A stretch of DNA of 64,000 bases. Source: Parapristionchus giblindavisi. Lineage: Eukaryota > Nematoda > Chromadorea > Rhabditida > Diplogasteridae. Of this stretch, positions 1 to 12,662 are shown piece by piece; the stretch's first letter is position 1, and every line of letters begins with the position of its first letter. Below the pieces are notes generated by a model. It searched no databases. It had not been told where the DNA came from and saw only the letters and a program-made list of their open reading frames with translations. The DNA lies in contig CALSFV010000212.1 of the NCBI GenBank assembly GCA_943737045.1, positions 62,001 to 126,000 on the forward strand, in the 5' to 3' direction. The position numbers and the translations under genes are program-made.

Positions 1-290
1 TACCCATGCAAAAAACGTGAACACTAATTTTGAAGCCATACCCAGCCGTACATGGGGTAAACCCGGTGAGCCTTAAATTTGCTCGGTACCGGGAGTACCC
101 CACGAACGGACATTCAGGGTTACGGAGCCGTAAGACAGAGGACTATATATGTAACTAACTACGATCAGAAAGATCGATACGGCTATTGTGGGGTAGGATA
201 CGATACCTCACTGAAGAAACCGAGGCATCCGTGAGTAGATTAACAAAACAACCATTTGATAATCGATGATGAAAAGAGTAGATGACCACT
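1..290. repeat. Inverted copy of the 5.33-5.61 kb tandem-block sequence
   Basis: This stretch reads, in reverse complement, almost exactly like about 5330-5610, including the motif around CGGTACCGAGC and the 'gtacggctgggta' tract. It is therefore the left outer arm of a palindromic complex whose right side is at 4350-5620. No coding potential is seen. Confidence 0.8.
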
Positions 291-920
291 TATCACGGGT
301 CTCCGGTAAAAGTGTAGAAACGCCTGCCACTATGAATTTTTTTTGTCTCCGATTTCGATGAAAGTAGGTCAGTGTGTGTAGTTGGGGGCCATGAGAAGGC
401 ATAGCCACTTGATTTGGCCAAAATTCAAAATTATCGATTTTTTGTGATCTACTCTGAAAATGATCATAACTCGGTTCATTTTCATCGTACAGCGAGCTGA
501 CAGGTGTCATTCGAACCGTATTATAATGCACTCAAAAAAAGTGTTTCATGACCCGTTCGCTGCAAAGTCGTCTTCAGGGCGAAAAACGCGAAAAACACAT
601 TTTTTGAACAAAAAGGTGAATTTTTCTCGAAAATTTTCTCTTGGGATCATCCGTATTATTGCAGAATATAAGTTGTCAGATCACGTACAAAGTCGGTATG
701 TTGTTCGTTTGCCGTATCTCTGTCCTCCCAATACCGTTTAATAGAGTACACGGGACTCATTTTTTTCGCCTCAGCAGTTTTTTGACCGTATCTGTCTTCA
801 AAAAGGTCCAATCGACAATTTCAAAAAAGGAAAATGATGCTCTCGGAAAAGCAAATGAAACGTTCTTTCATGATCGAATAGCTATGACAACTCATTTTCG
901 AGTTATTCGAGAAAAACCTT
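290..920. repeat. Left arm of long inverted repeat (partner 2375-2955)
   Basis: Reading 290-920 on + and 2955-2375 on - gives the same sequence with few changes. The translated shadows match (for example IITRFIFIVQRADRC on + at 460 and on - at 2770). The arms of about 600 bp bracket a 1.45 kb interior that holds a coding remnant and a hAT-type insertion, which is the shape of a foldback or long-TIR transposon. No transposase is seen, so the family is unknown. Confidence 0.85.
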
Positions 921-1169
921 ATCAACATCGATTTAGTCGGTTGTTTCGCGCCAGTTATGGAAAAATTGTTGCAGAAATTACTTATTTCATTCGCTGATCC
1001 CATAATCTAATGTACACTTTAGTGTCTCCTTTCCCTTTTTTCTTCTACTTTTCGCCTCACCAATTTACAACGCTAGAGCCAGTTTACTCCGTCATTGGAT
1101 CTTGAACGTCACTGGGACAGAGGAGCACAACATCAGACCGGAGTATCAATGATAGATTTCGCCCTTGGA

Positions 1170-2115
1170 CTGTAAAAGAGAATGCTCGAGGAGGTTCATC
1201 AAGGAGTCGGAAGCGGCAAACTTTCGGAATCATTCAAGGAATACGAGAAGGCACCGAAGAATCCGAGACCAATAGGCATTTCGCATTCGGAAGAAGAGTG
1301 CCCCACAGGGTGGGCGGAAAACATTCCCGTTACCGATTTTTTTACCTGTTTTACCGGTCCCTGTTTCTCATCGGTAATTACCGAAATTTACACTAGATAT
1401 TCTGCGTTATTTTTGGTAACATTACGTTCGATATCTCAAGAAATTGTCCGTAACCGAAGGCGATTTTACGTCTCGACCGCCAGTTACTCTCTCAATAAAG
1501 AACAGTTGCCAAAAATATGTATTAATAGAACAGAATAAATTGAAATATTTTTTGTTGTAACTACGGTCAAAGTAATAACAAATTAGTTCATTTATAGTGT
1601 CAGGCACGATATCGCAGTACTGATGAAATGAGTAAACGTAGAACTAATCGTAGCAGAAAAAAAAACTACAATTTTTCGCAGTTTTACAGGGTTTTCAGAG
1701 TTTTACCGTTTTTACCGTTTTTACCGATTTTTTTGCCGGTCTTTTAGACCGGTAAATTACCGTTACCGATTTTTACCACCCATTTCCGCCCAACCCTTGT
1801 GCCCCATACGACTCTGTTGCCAAGCAGATAGTGGTCGATCAATTCGAGGAATTCTACGCAGCCAGGAACAAGCTGAGAGCAGAAGAAGTCGAGAAGAGAA
1901 TGAAGGCCAGAACGGATATCATGCCCGCTAACCGAATGTCACACGATTAGATCAAGAACTGCATTCGGAATCTGCTAGCGAAGAAGAAGGAGGTGACAGA
2001 GAAGAAGCTGAAGAGAACCTCAAGAGCAAAGAGAGATGTGGCACTGGATATGGATTTCATCAACAACTGGGAGAAGGAATACGATGAGGAGGGGGAGGAA
2101 TTGAGGATGAAGTGA
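1170..2115 (+). pseudogene. Decayed coding remnant of unknown identity, split by a hAT-type element
   Basis: When the insertion at 1306-1798 and one copy of its target duplication are ignored, one frame stays open apart from two stops, near 1272 and 1948. It reads as a charged, helix-prone protein (segments such as VVDQFEEFYAARNKLRAEEV and LDMDFINNWEKEYDEEGEEL), ending at a stop near 2115. Lys/Glu-rich alternation over about 100 residues suggests a coiled coil. I do not recognise the family. The two stops argue for a dead fragment, possibly captured inside the flanking long inverted repeat. Confidence 0.5.
1306..1798. mobile_element. hAT-type non-autonomous element, 8-bp TSD gtgcccca
   Basis: The element starts CAGGGTGGGCGGAAA and ends TTTCCGCCCAACCCTT, giving inverted termini of about 15 bp. 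The 8 bp gtgcccca occurs directly before it (1298-1305) and directly after it (1799-1806). CAGGG-type termini with 8-bp duplications are the hallmark of hAT transposons. The interior of about 490 bp has no transposase and consists mainly of repeats of 'taccgattttt' type, so it is a MITE. Confidence 0.85.
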
Positions 2116-2374
2116 AAGTACATAAGGATGATCTGACTATCTCCTCCGATCTACAACTGGATGAAAACCGAGATGAACACTTTGTTCACGAATGAGGCCC
2201 CTGACTTGTCTACATCCCTCGTTTTCGATCAGTGATGTTGATAATTGCATATTGATTGCTTGATTTTATAATATTTTCTCATGTATAATATAAAATAAAG
2301 TCGGTTGGCTAGATTTTAGCTGTACAAAGAATAATTTCCTTTTCGTTCATTCATTTGAATCGATGAAAAAGGAG

Positions 2375-2955
2375 AAAGTGTAGTTTTTTCCTCGAATAAC
2401 TCGAAAATGAGTTGTCATAGCTATTCGATCATAATAGAACTTTTTATTCGCCTTTCCGAGTGCATCATTTTAAGTCCTGTGTACTCTATAAAACGGTATT
2501 GGGAGGACAGAGATACGGTAAATGAACAACATACCGACTTTGTACGTCATCTGATAACTTATATTCTGCAATAATACGGATGATCCCAAGAGAAAATTTT
2601 CGAGAAAAATTCACCTTTTTGTTCAAAAAATGTGTTTTTCGCGTTTTTCGCCCTGAAGACGACTTTGCAGCGAACGGGTCATGAAACACTTTTTTTGAGT
2701 GCATTATAATACGGTTCGAATGACACCTGTCAGCTCGCTGTACGATGAAAATGAACCGAGTTATGATCATTTTCAGAGTAGATCACAAAAAATCGATAAT
2801 TTTGAATTTTGGCCAAATCAAGTGGCTATGCCTTCTCATGGCCCCCAACTACACACACTGACCGACTTTCATCGAAATCGGAGACAAAAAAAATTCATAG
2901 TGGCAGACCCGGCAGTTTTTGCTACACTTTTACAGGAGACCCGTGTTATATCACT
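2375..2955. repeat. Right arm of long inverted repeat (partner 290-920)
   Basis: Inverted match to 290-920. Divergence between the arms is modest (scattered single-base differences and a small insertion near 2910), so the palindrome is not brand new but is still readily aligned by eye. Confidence 0.85.
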
Positions 2956-3209
2956 CGATAAAACGTTCTTGGAGGAACCATTGAGTGTCCTACCCTATTC
3001 CCATTCCACTAACCGAGTGCACGTGCACTGAGAGTATAATAGGAGATATTTGAGGAAGACTACCCTATTGATCATCTATTAAAAACACTATCCATGAGGT
3101 CATACCCAACCTTACACTACCGCAAGAGAGAGGGCAATAACTACGATAGGTCAGCACTGCGGCAAAGTTAAACACAAGACATGAAAGGAAACTCGGTAAC
3201 AGAAAGATC

Positions 3210-4350
3210 AATACAACAATTGTAGGATGGGATACGGTACCTCACTGATGGAATAGACGTATCCCAGCGTAGACGAGCGACGAATCCACATGTAGGTGAT
3301 CGTAGATTAGTTGAGAAACAGAAAGACGATCATCGAAGTTGTTGCACAGCCGATGTGAGAAGACGGGAATGTGGGATGAGACGATAAACTATAATGGAAT
3401 AATGACTTATATACTGTGTCTACTGTATCGGTGTATGGTGGCCAATCCAGGATATCCATGAAAAACGGATAAAGTACCTTATTGAAGAAGACGCATCCTT
3501 GACTATACGAACGACGAATCCACAAGGCGATGAGCGAAGACGACCATCGTAGTTGTAGTTGAGTCGGTGAGAGATGGAGTCGGGTCCACTGGACGATAAA
3601 TGACAATGGTGGGAAAGATGTCGCCTTATATGCGGATCGCCAAGGAGCACTCTCGCGCTCCGTCGATCAATACTGATGTTCTAGAAGGATGATCTGCCCT
3701 ATTCCTTGTCATGAACTTGTCATGTCATGGGCAAGATGGAGTCTAGTCAACTGATCTACTCTCCCTTGTTGAGTATTGATTGACCCCTGTTCCTAGAGTC
3801 ATCCATCTTGAGTATGGATTGACTGAGTGCACGTGCACTCAGTTCATGACAAGGAATAGGGCAGATCATCCTTCTAGAACATCAGTATTGATCGACGGAG
3901 CGCGAGAGTGCTCCTTGGCGATCCGCATATAAGGCGACATCTTTCCCACCATTGTCATTTATCGTCCAGTGGACCCGACTCCATCTCTCACCGACTCAAC
4001 TACAACTACGATGGTCGTCTTCGCTCATCGCCTTGTGGATTCGTCGTTCGTATAGTCAAGGTTGCGTCTTCTTCAATAAGGTACTTTATCCGTTTTTCAT
4101 GGATATCCTGGATTGGCCACCATACACCCCTACAGTAGACACAGTATATAAGTCATTATTCCATTATAGTTTATCGTCTCATCCCACATGCCCGTCTTCT
4201 CTCATCGGCTGAACAACAACTTCGATGATCGTCTTGCTGTTTCTCAACTTCTCTACGCTCATCTACATGTGGATTAGTCGTTCATCTACTCAGGGATACG
4301 CCTATTCCATCAGTGAGGTACCGTATCACACCCCACAATAGTTGTATCGA
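3210..4350. repeat. Near-perfect large palindrome, arms about 510 bp
   Basis: The left arm (about 3210-3725) and right arm (about 3845-4350) are reverse complements with very few differences; the same peptide shadows appear on both strands. The spacer is about 120 bp and contains partial copies of its own flanks. The 12-bp palindrome GTGCACGTGCAC occurs at about 3829 and at about 3018. No gene is evident. Such a structure would extrude a cruciform or long hairpin. Confidence 0.9.
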
Positions 4351-5620
4351 TTTTTTCTTAGTTAGATAGTTAGTCCTCTGTCTTTCGGTTCCGTAACCCG
4401 AAATGTCCGTTCGTGGGGTGCTCCCGGTACCGAGCAATTATGAGGCTCACCGGGTTTACTCCATGTACGGCTGGGTATGGCTTCGTGGACAGATTAGTGT
4501 TCACGTTTTTTTTCCATGGGTGTCCTATATTAGCCCTCATACACCACTGCAGTAGACATCAATATATAATACATCATTCCTGCAATTATAGTTTATCGTC
4601 TCATCCCGCATGCCGCCGATCTTCATCTCATCGACACGTCTTCATCTCTCGTCGGCTGAACAACTTCGATGATCGTTTTGCTCTCTCAACTTCTCTACGC
4701 TCATCTACATATGGTTGTGTCGTTCATCTACTCACGGATACGTATGTTTCTTCAGTGAGGTATTGTGTCCTACCCCCACAATAGCCGTATCGATCTTTCT
4801 GATCATAGTTAGTTAGTTAGTCCTCTGTCATACGTTTCGTAACCCGGAATGTCCGTTCCTGGGGTACTCCCGGTACCGAGCAATTATAAGGCTCGCCGGG
4901 TTTACTCCATGTACGGCTGGGTACGGTTTCATGGGCAGATTAGTGTTCACATTTTTCCCCAGCTTCCGTAGACTCTCATTTTTACTATAATACTTCTTTA
5001 CCTTACCATACCATCATACCGTACGCACCAGTTCTTTCCACTGTATGCTACTACTTTTCGTTCATCGCCAGTGGATTCGTCGTTCATCTATTCAAGGATG
5101 CATCTTCTTCAATAAGGTACCTTATCCCAACCCACGTTTTTTTGCATGGGCATACTCTATTAGCCCTGATAAACCACTACAGTAGACATCCACAGAAAAG
5201 GCATTATTCCTACCATTATAGGTCTCATCCCACATGCCCGCCTTCAATTGTCATCGGTCGGTCTTCATCCCTCATCTGCTGAACTACGAATTCGATGATC
5301 TACTTGCTGTGCTCAACTTCTCTGCTTACATCTACAAATGGTTGTTTTGTTAATCTACTCACGGATGCCTCGGTTTCTTCAGTGAGGTATCGTATCCTAC
5401 CCCACAATAGCCGTATCGATCTTTCTGATCGTAGTTAGTTACATATATAGTCCTCTGTCTTACGGCTCCGTAACCCTGAATGTCCGTTCGTGGGGTACTC
5501 CCGGTACCGAGCGAATATAAGGCTCGCCGGGTTTACTCTATGTACGGCTGGGTATGGCTTCGTAGATAGATTAGTGTAGTATTTCAATTTTTTTTGCATG
5601 AGTATCGTGTATCATCCTTA
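4350..5620 (+). repeat. Imperfect tandem blocks around CGGTACCGAGC
   Basis: Three blocks share the order: 'tcctctgtc' tract, 'aatgtccgtt', CGGTACCGAGC, 'gtttactc(c/t)atgtacggctggg' and 'agattagtgt'. The core repeats near 4425, 4872 and 5501, with unequal spacing because of extra sequence between blocks. The block at 1-290 is an inverted copy. This resembles a low-copy satellite or the subterminal region of a large transposon. No coding frame is supported. Confidence 0.8.
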
Positions 5621-7700
5621 CCGTAGACATCTCCCATTCTTATCATAGCACTTCTTTCACTTACCATAATTCTCACCTCTCATATCGTACGCACAATTTC
5701 TTTCCACCGTATACTAATGAGCAACTAGGAAGGTCACTTTGTATGCTTGATGTGGTACCGTGGCTTGGGTTACGGTAAACCAATCGATAGTCTTATTATT
5801 ATATGTGATTCTTATAGATAGTAGATCATATTGATAGTGTCCTAGGTGCACGAGACGATGCATACAAATGGTCAAGATCAATCGATATTTGTGTAGAGAA
5901 ATGAAGTGGAAGAAGTGTATAGTAATTGATCAGAGCTGAGAGTGCATGAAAAATCTCATTTTCATTGTGAATTTGATGAACAGCATCAGTCATAGTCTCT
6001 CGTTTTGACCTATTCACATTTTATTATCTTTGAACGATTCTCGTCCTTCCTCTATGCTCTAGCGTCGAAACGTTCGTAGACTAGATTATGTTTGCCAACT
6101 TTTATGAATAGGGCATCTGAAAGCCTTCACGACACTGACACTCATTTCAAAGTTCAAAGTTCAAATGCCTCGTTGCCTTCGACCAAAGAATGTGTGTTTT
6201 GTTGTGAACTGTTAAGAGTTTGAAGCTTTGTTGTCATCATCGAGATGGCGGATCTACTCGACTGACGTCTAAAGGTGGAAGTGCGTCGAATATTTCTTGG
6301 AAGACCTCTAGGCTACTATTTAAATGAATAAAGATTTTGGGTGATTGTTGTTTGCAAGCGGTGTCCAAGCCCGTGAAGTTAAATGGGTGGAGTCAGAATC
6401 ACTATTTACATATGGTTAATCAGAAATGGGCGGAGTAACATATCGGTGTATAAGCACGGGCTCTAGAGAGTTTATGTAATTAATTTGACGTATTATAATA
6501 GTGCCCCTTGTTATAATTTTCCGAGATGGATTAGAGAAACACTACATATTTAACATATTCTTCCTCGTACAAACTTTTCGATAAAGCTGATGAAAAATCG
6601 TTTGCCATGTTTCAATTGACGTGAACTGAATTTATATTCAAAATTACCGTAAACATTTTTAAGTGCGTCTTATCATTGCAGTGCTTTGTTCAATGAGATT
6701 TAATATTTATTCATGGAATGAGAAACAAATTTTTAAACGGGCGATTACTGCAGTATGCCAAAACTGCAACAAGCGAGAGTACTGCAACGATAAAGTAAGT
6801 AAAGTACATACCTTAGAGATACTATAAAGAATACAAGTGGAGGTGTAATAGTAAACAACAGCTGATGATATATTCTTGATACAATGAATCTTACAAGTTA
6901 GTGTTTGCAGTCAAAATGGAATAAAGTTAATGGTCTAAAACATGTAGCTCATTGAAAAACTAACCCTAATATTAGCAATTTTATGTATACGGTCGCTGAG
7001 ATCTGATTGAGATATTACTCTAGTTATAGAATACATTTAATAATGATATAGAATAAATTTTTTTTCAGAGTTAAATCATTTAGAAAAAAAAGAATTAATT
7101 TGATTTGTCGTATTCGATACATAATAATTAATTGTTATTTGTTTGCTACCTGAGTATTATATATATTTTTATATAATTCATAAGGACATAAATTGTTCAC
7201 TGTATCTATCCTTGTAACGCATGAATTTATTATTATTTATTATTATTATCATTCTAATTTTTTCTGAAGTAGTGTAGCTATTAAAGTCATTTAGCCGGTT
7301 ATCATAAGTATTAGTTTAAGGCCTACATAAATTGTTCACTATGTCATCTAAATATATTTCTGGCCCCTAGTAATCTTTTCATTCGCAGATATTTTTATTT
7401 TTCCACAAGAAATCTGTGCCAAGAGAATTATTATAGTCATTTAGAGTCTTTATTTCATCAAAATTATCATTTTTTTAAATTTTAAATTTTTCTGTTCAGT
7501 GATGTTATCCCCGCCCCCACCCGTCTCAATAGTGAGTTCAGTGCGCGCGATGACTCTCTGCGTCTCTGCCCATCGATCTCGTCTGATCTTCTCGTCACTC
7601 TATCACTGATCTAGCACTGAAAGGGGATCACTTCCTATCTTATTATCAATACTATAGTCATTTCTGCAGACATAGACGTAAATTGTCCTAACTTATCATT
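5620..7700. other. AT-rich region, no gene seen
   Basis: I find no convincing exon, RNA gene or inverted-repeat element here. The sequence is AT-rich, especially 6950-7500, and the few open frames are short and lack coding character. Confidence 0.5.
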
Positions 7701-8700
7701 CAATTGTGTCTTAGTGGAAATACTCTCTTAGTTCTTCATCGTCATCATAAAGTAGGTCTCGCCCATTGCTTGAAAAGATATGGACAACGACGAAAGATCA
7801 AAATACAAAGATCAAAGATCAGTATGAGATTTTATCAAAAGATACGCAGATACGAGAGATGTGTGAGAGAGAAATCACACGTTTTGGACCTCAGCAGAGC
7901 GTTTGCTGTGGGTGTATACTATATGTAGAATAACTTTTGCTACCTTTCTGTCTTCACTCAAATATGTTCACAAAAATATTCGAGTGACTCCATCTTTAAG
8001 ACATTTTTTTAAATGCCAGACACAGAGATTATTAAGTTAGTGAAAGATTCTTGGCTGGCTTTCAAAACGAAGAGATGTGATTTGCTTCAGAGAAATACGT
8101 ACGTTTCAACCTGACTGTTGGATGATACCGATCTATTATACAATACTGACAAACGGACAAATGGGTTTTTACCCGCTATTTAGAAAACCGACAAGATGAC
8201 TTAATGAAGAACAGTACAAAGCAACAGTCCTGCCCGCAGAGTTACTCTGACCTCAATTTTGTTCTTTACCTATATGTGTTTATAGGTATAATGACAAAGA
8301 GAGAAGGAGAGAGATCAAAAAGTATCTTTCCAGTTCATGTTCACGTGTAGTTTTCAATTCACTCTCCGTCAATTTGAGACTACACTTCCTCCCTCTCACA
8401 CTCTTATATCCAAACAACACACAATTTCACCTTCTCTCGACCATAAAACAGAGAAAATCACGTTTTCACTTCGCTTACAAACTGCTTTTTCAATCATTTG
8501 ATAGCCCATATTTCATCATTTGTCGTATATGTTTTGCTATAAAAGTAAATATAGTTAGTACATGTTTTGGTGTTAAAGAATAAGCCCACGCTTTCCCAAC
8601 GGTCGCAGTTCGTACATTGTTTCCTCGTTTCTCAATGACTAGATTGACTAGTGTGCGTAACTTTTGCCTACTGTATTCCCATTTGCGCAATTTTATCGCA
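7700..8700. other. Non-coding stretch with short dispersed repeats
   Basis: The open frame at 7704-7928 has no family features and includes the 'aaagatcaaagatcag' motif repeated elsewhere in the window. About 40 bp near 7920-7960 recur inverted near 52410-52450. I see no gene before the P450 exon at 8764. Confidence 0.4.
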
Positions 8701-9091
8701 CTTTACAGCCTCGCCATACCTAAAAGTGACCCGCTGCGGCATTAATCATGTCGAATCAATCAGAACTATATCAGAGTTATAGTTATCGTAGTTCTATTAA
8801 TCTGTTATGGTCTCTTCATCAATCGAATCAAAGGACTTCCACCGGGTCCTCCTCCTTTACCATTCGTTGGAAATCTACTCACACTCAACCCTGATATTGA
8901 TAAGGTACATTGAACATTTAATTTATCTATGTCATTTTGAAAAAAATGCAAAAAATTATCTGGAACTAATGATTATGTATTAACTTCGTTTAGCTGTTTC
9001 TTGAAACGAAGAATAAATACGGAAATGTCTTTACGCTTTGGCTACCGAAACCAACCGTCATCATCGTTGGCAATAATTCAATTCAATTATT

Positions 9092-9180
9092 TATCTTATC
9101 AGCACATTAAATGCAGAAGGGGTCAAAACAGGGGGAATCTTCTTATCCACAAGATTTATTCTTTCGTCTCTGAGAGAATT
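9092..9180 (+). repeat. Fragment related to the inner end of the 11.2/17.6 kb inverted repeat
   Basis: 'cttatcagcaca..gcagaa' followed by 'gggaat..ctt..ttcttt/cgtctctga' parallels 12555-12640 and, inverted, 15970-16050. It begins where P450 exon 2 loses its reading frame, so an insertion of this repeat family is the likely cause of the break. Confidence 0.55.
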
Positions 9181-9694
9181 CATCTCCATTCAAGAAAACG
9201 TCAGCATATGAAACTTGATTAGAATAGTCAAATAACCCACGAAAACTTGACGTTTCTCGTCCTATCGGCCTGCTTGACAATACGGATATACCGCTCCTGA
9301 CTTTCCAAAGTCTACTAGGAGGGGACTCAACTGTTGATCCTCTTCTCTTGATGGAATAGGCGAGTGTAGTCGAGAGTGGAGAGAGAATAGTCCAACCGAC
9401 CGAACCGCAGAGAGAAAAGGCAGAAGAATGGTCCGGTCCGTAGTGAATGTCCGTCCAGGTCCAGGTCAGCAGGTCCGTAGTGAATGGGTTATCGTCTACT
9501 CTTCGGCTGTTGGCAATAAGGTTAATAATAATAATAATAATAATTTATGCATTACAAGGATAAATTATAATAGCGAATAATTGATATCGTAAGAATTACA
9601 TAAAATACGATGCCACAACTTAGGTAGCAAAGAAATAACAATTAATTATTACATTTCGAGTAACGACAAATTTATACATTTCCGGAAAGATTTA

Positions 9695-10237
9695 AGAGGT
9701 GAATCATTTAAATTATCTACAGGTTTGGTGTAGTTTTTTAAATATAAAAATATTTAACAACCTTACAGTGTCCTTCACATCTACAATCATTTTGAAAAAT
9801 TTATTAAACTAGTGATTTAAACATATTTGAGGTTATGATGGATACCATAGTGCGAGAGGGTGAAAAGTTCGGCGATCGAGCTGCTTTTGACAATACAACG
9901 AAACTATTGTTTGGTGGAAACTACGGACTGGTAAACTGTGACAACTCTGCATGGAAGGTTTGATATACTATATCATATCAATGGACTCAAATTTACATGG
10001 AGTTATGGCTGATTACATATTCTCGCGCTTCTTATCTGCAATGACTTTAGACATTTAAACCTCTAACAAAGCAAATGTACCCATCATTTTCAAACCAATG
10101 TGGTTTGCCTTTTAATTGTTTTTTTTCTAATTATTAGTAATTTTATGACAGTATTATGCTGAAATATATGGTGAGTCCAAATGCACCCCACTCGCAGTGG
10201 AGTAATACAGAGGTGAATCATTTAAATTATCTACAGG
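9695..10237 (+). repeat. 29-bp direct duplication of a splice-acceptor region
   Basis: The 29 bp ending in 'ttatctacagg' occur identically at 9695-9723 and 10209-10237. The second copy is the polypyrimidine/acceptor region of P450 exon 4; the first lies upstream of exon 3 and leads nowhere in frame. This suggests a local rearrangement inside the decaying gene. Confidence 0.8.
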
Positions 10238-10387
10238 AACAGCGTCGATTCGCTCTTCATTCACTTCGTGATGCTGGATATTTAAGCAATGCTTTGCAAG
10301 TACAATACATGTTTTATTATATTATTTTAACGAATCCGAATTCAACTGATAACTAGAATATCATTCTAAGCAAGTTATAATACATGC

Positions 10388-10675
10388 TTTAAAGAAGGAG
10401 ACCCTTGAGTTGGCATGACTGACTCCCGCCACGATTAACATATATGTTTATATTGTATGGAAATTAGCGTGAGGGACAATGGGAAAGTGAGAGAGCCAAC
10501 TATGCAAATCGGACAGGCACTCTATACTTAAAAGTTGTACTTTCAATGAGCATAACAAGCTTCAAACATATAATCAAGCAATATGAAATGTCGTTCGGTT
10601 CGTGTGATAAATCTCTATCATTCTACCTGAACAGCCTTGTTACGAAAAAAGTCGAGGGTCTCCACTTATTCCTTT
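10388..10675. mobile_element. Decayed short TIR element (aaagaaggagaccc ends)
   Basis: The left end 'tttaaagaaggagacccttgag' has an inverted, diverged counterpart 'tcgagggtctcc..cctttag' near 10651-10675. The end sequence resembles that of the better preserved element at 39493-39868. It lies in the P450 intron between exons 4 and 5. Confidence 0.5.
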
Positions 10676-11214
10676 AGTGGTTTAGGAAACAGCGAAGTTG
10701 TACGCTCAAGAAGCCGTTTTTTGTCATGATAAACAACTGTAAACTTCATATTCGGCGTAAAGGCCTGACCGGCTCTGGAACGCAGAACGCAAAGTTCACG
10801 ATGACACTTTAAAAAAAAAACTAATTCAGGCAGCAGTGGCTAATGTGATATGGCAGTTGACATTCGGACGAACTCTTTCCTTTGATGATCCTGAATTCGT
10901 TGAAGTGAAGAATCTAGTACATGAGGTCTTCATATTAATAATAATAATAATAATAATTTATCGATTCTTAAACAAGAGAAAGTAACGATATTCTGTAAAT
11001 AATAAATATTGGATAAAATACGAAGAACGACTAAAATGCTGCAATATCTAGATCACAGCTTTATTGCTGCTATATTATTTCTAAGGACGCGTGATTCAAT
11101 TTTGTAGAAACTCCGGAAACAATATTTCGAAGTGTGCTGTTTGTTGTTTTGAAAATGGAATACAATGAAAAACATCTAATTGTAATAATAATTTTCCAGT
11201 TTTTCCTCCATATG

Positions 11215-12653
11215 ACAATCAAAATGGCTTGCGAAATAAGAATAACAAAGATATGAAACGGAAGCAAAAGATCCCAATCTCAAAATCTGTCCTTGAAATT
11301 TAACAGAATATCTATGATGCTTGTGACTAACACACACTCCACACCCGAGAGGAATATAACACAACAAAAGGGACTAATCGACTTTCCTATGGGTTATCTT
11401 ACATAAATATACAACTAAGAAACAACAACAATCTAATATGAGGGGAAAAGTATGCCTAGCCTATCTTCAAGGGCACCAAACATATTTGAGAGAACATTGG
11501 GAATTGTTTCGGTGGCTCTGCTATACACAACAAATATATGAGATCAGGATTTATTCATTCAATATAATAGATGTTGTGGAATCGATGGCTGGCGTTCAGG
11601 GGAGTTCGGTGGGCGGGGATAATAGAGAGAGACAGAGACAAGGAAAGAAAGCTAGAGAGACAGAGGAAGGAAGCTAGATGGATCGAGGCCGATACAGGAA
11701 TTGACTGAAGGCAATGGGATAATCCGATGGTTGTGAATACAGAGGTAGATGTTGTTAGAGTACCTGTTACCCTAATCGACGATGTCCTTCCTCCGCATCG
11801 TAGCGTACAGGATGAGTCCACCTGCTTCCGATCTCACCGCCCAAGGTGAATGCTTACCGATGGATTTCCTTGTGAAGCCACGAATCAAGGAGTGCTTGTG
11901 CTGATAATAATAATAATAATAATGGTAATAATTGAACGCAAATATAAAATTAAAGAATAAAACTGAGTGAGAAAAATAAAATAGAACGTTTTCTTGCAGA
12001 ATTTGGGGAAAATGTTATAAAATACGACCGAACAAAAAAAAAAAGAATGACTCACGCTTAGAATTATTTCCACATAATTCTTTCGATTAATATTCGCAAA
12101 ATTTACATTTGCTTCAAAGAAGATCGATGTATTTAAGACATCTGAAATATTCAAGTGATAAGATAAATCATTGAAAAATGCAAATTTGACAAAAGGATGA
12201 AGAAACATCGTTAAACGAAGATTCGATGAGAGATGGAGTACAATAGACGTTTTCGACCGTTGTAACCATCCTCTCGCTCCCTCTCCGTCTCTCATCCTCA
12301 CACACTCTCTCGCACAGTCTGCCTCTTTCATTCTTTCAAATCGTTGTCTCTAAATACAGAGATTAGAAGTGATTAGGCCCTCAGGAAAGTTGTGAAAGTA
12401 GTTCAGCCTAACAATAAAGTAAAAATATTTTTAAAGGTAAGTCATTGACAAGAAAAGAAAAACTAATACTAATTTATCGATGTTTCAGCTGTACACAACG
12501 AAATATGTAAAGAAAGAAAAGAAATAAGGTAAACAATAAGTGCATGTGCAATACATTTATCTTATCAGCACCAAGTGCAGAAGAGTTAGTCATGGGCAGA
12601 GGGAATTTTCTTGCAAGTTCTTATTCTTCCGTCTCTGATTATCACGATTTGAT
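11215..12653. repeat. Left arm of a 1.4-1.7 kb inverted repeat (partner 15961-17636)
   Basis: Reverse complement of 15961-17636. Diagnostic blocks are the 'ggggaaaagtatgcctagcc' region at 11440 versus 17400, the 'caaatttgacaaaaggatgaag' region at 12180 versus 16740, and the 'aaggtaagtcattgac' region at 12435 versus 16180. The outer end is at 'acaatcaaaatgg' and the inner end at 'atcacgatttga'. The 3.3 kb interior holds tandem repeats and the P450 3' end. No transposase is seen. Confidence 0.9.
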
Positions 12654-12662
12654 TTTTTTTTT

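Larger units (their letters stand above)
8764..10931 (+). pseudogene. Cytochrome P450, N-terminal and middle exons (broken)
   Basis: P450s are haem mono-oxygenases anchored in the ER membrane. Exon 1 (to 8904) encodes a hydrophobic anchor and then the proline hinge LPPGPPPLPFVGNLL; no ATG is in frame, since the ATG at 8748 is in another frame. Exon 2 (8994-~9086) gives KYGNVFTLWLPKPTVIIVGN and then runs into repeat-like sequence. Exon 3 (~9823-9957) has VREGEKFGDRAAF, exon 4 (10237-10299) has EQRRFALHSLRDAG, and exon 5 (10830-10931) has AAVANVIWQLTFGRTLSFDD. Splice sites are canonical and phase 0. The I-helix (AGxET-like) and K-helix (ExxR) exons are absent. It resembles nematode CYP2-clan enzymes. 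The break points and lost middle make it a pseudogene in this assembly. Confidence 0.85.

Noticed and set aside
11885..12331. 148-residue minus-strand open frame
   Set aside because: AT- and microsatellite-driven sequence within an inverted-repeat arm; the matching arm at 16-17 kb does not keep the frame.
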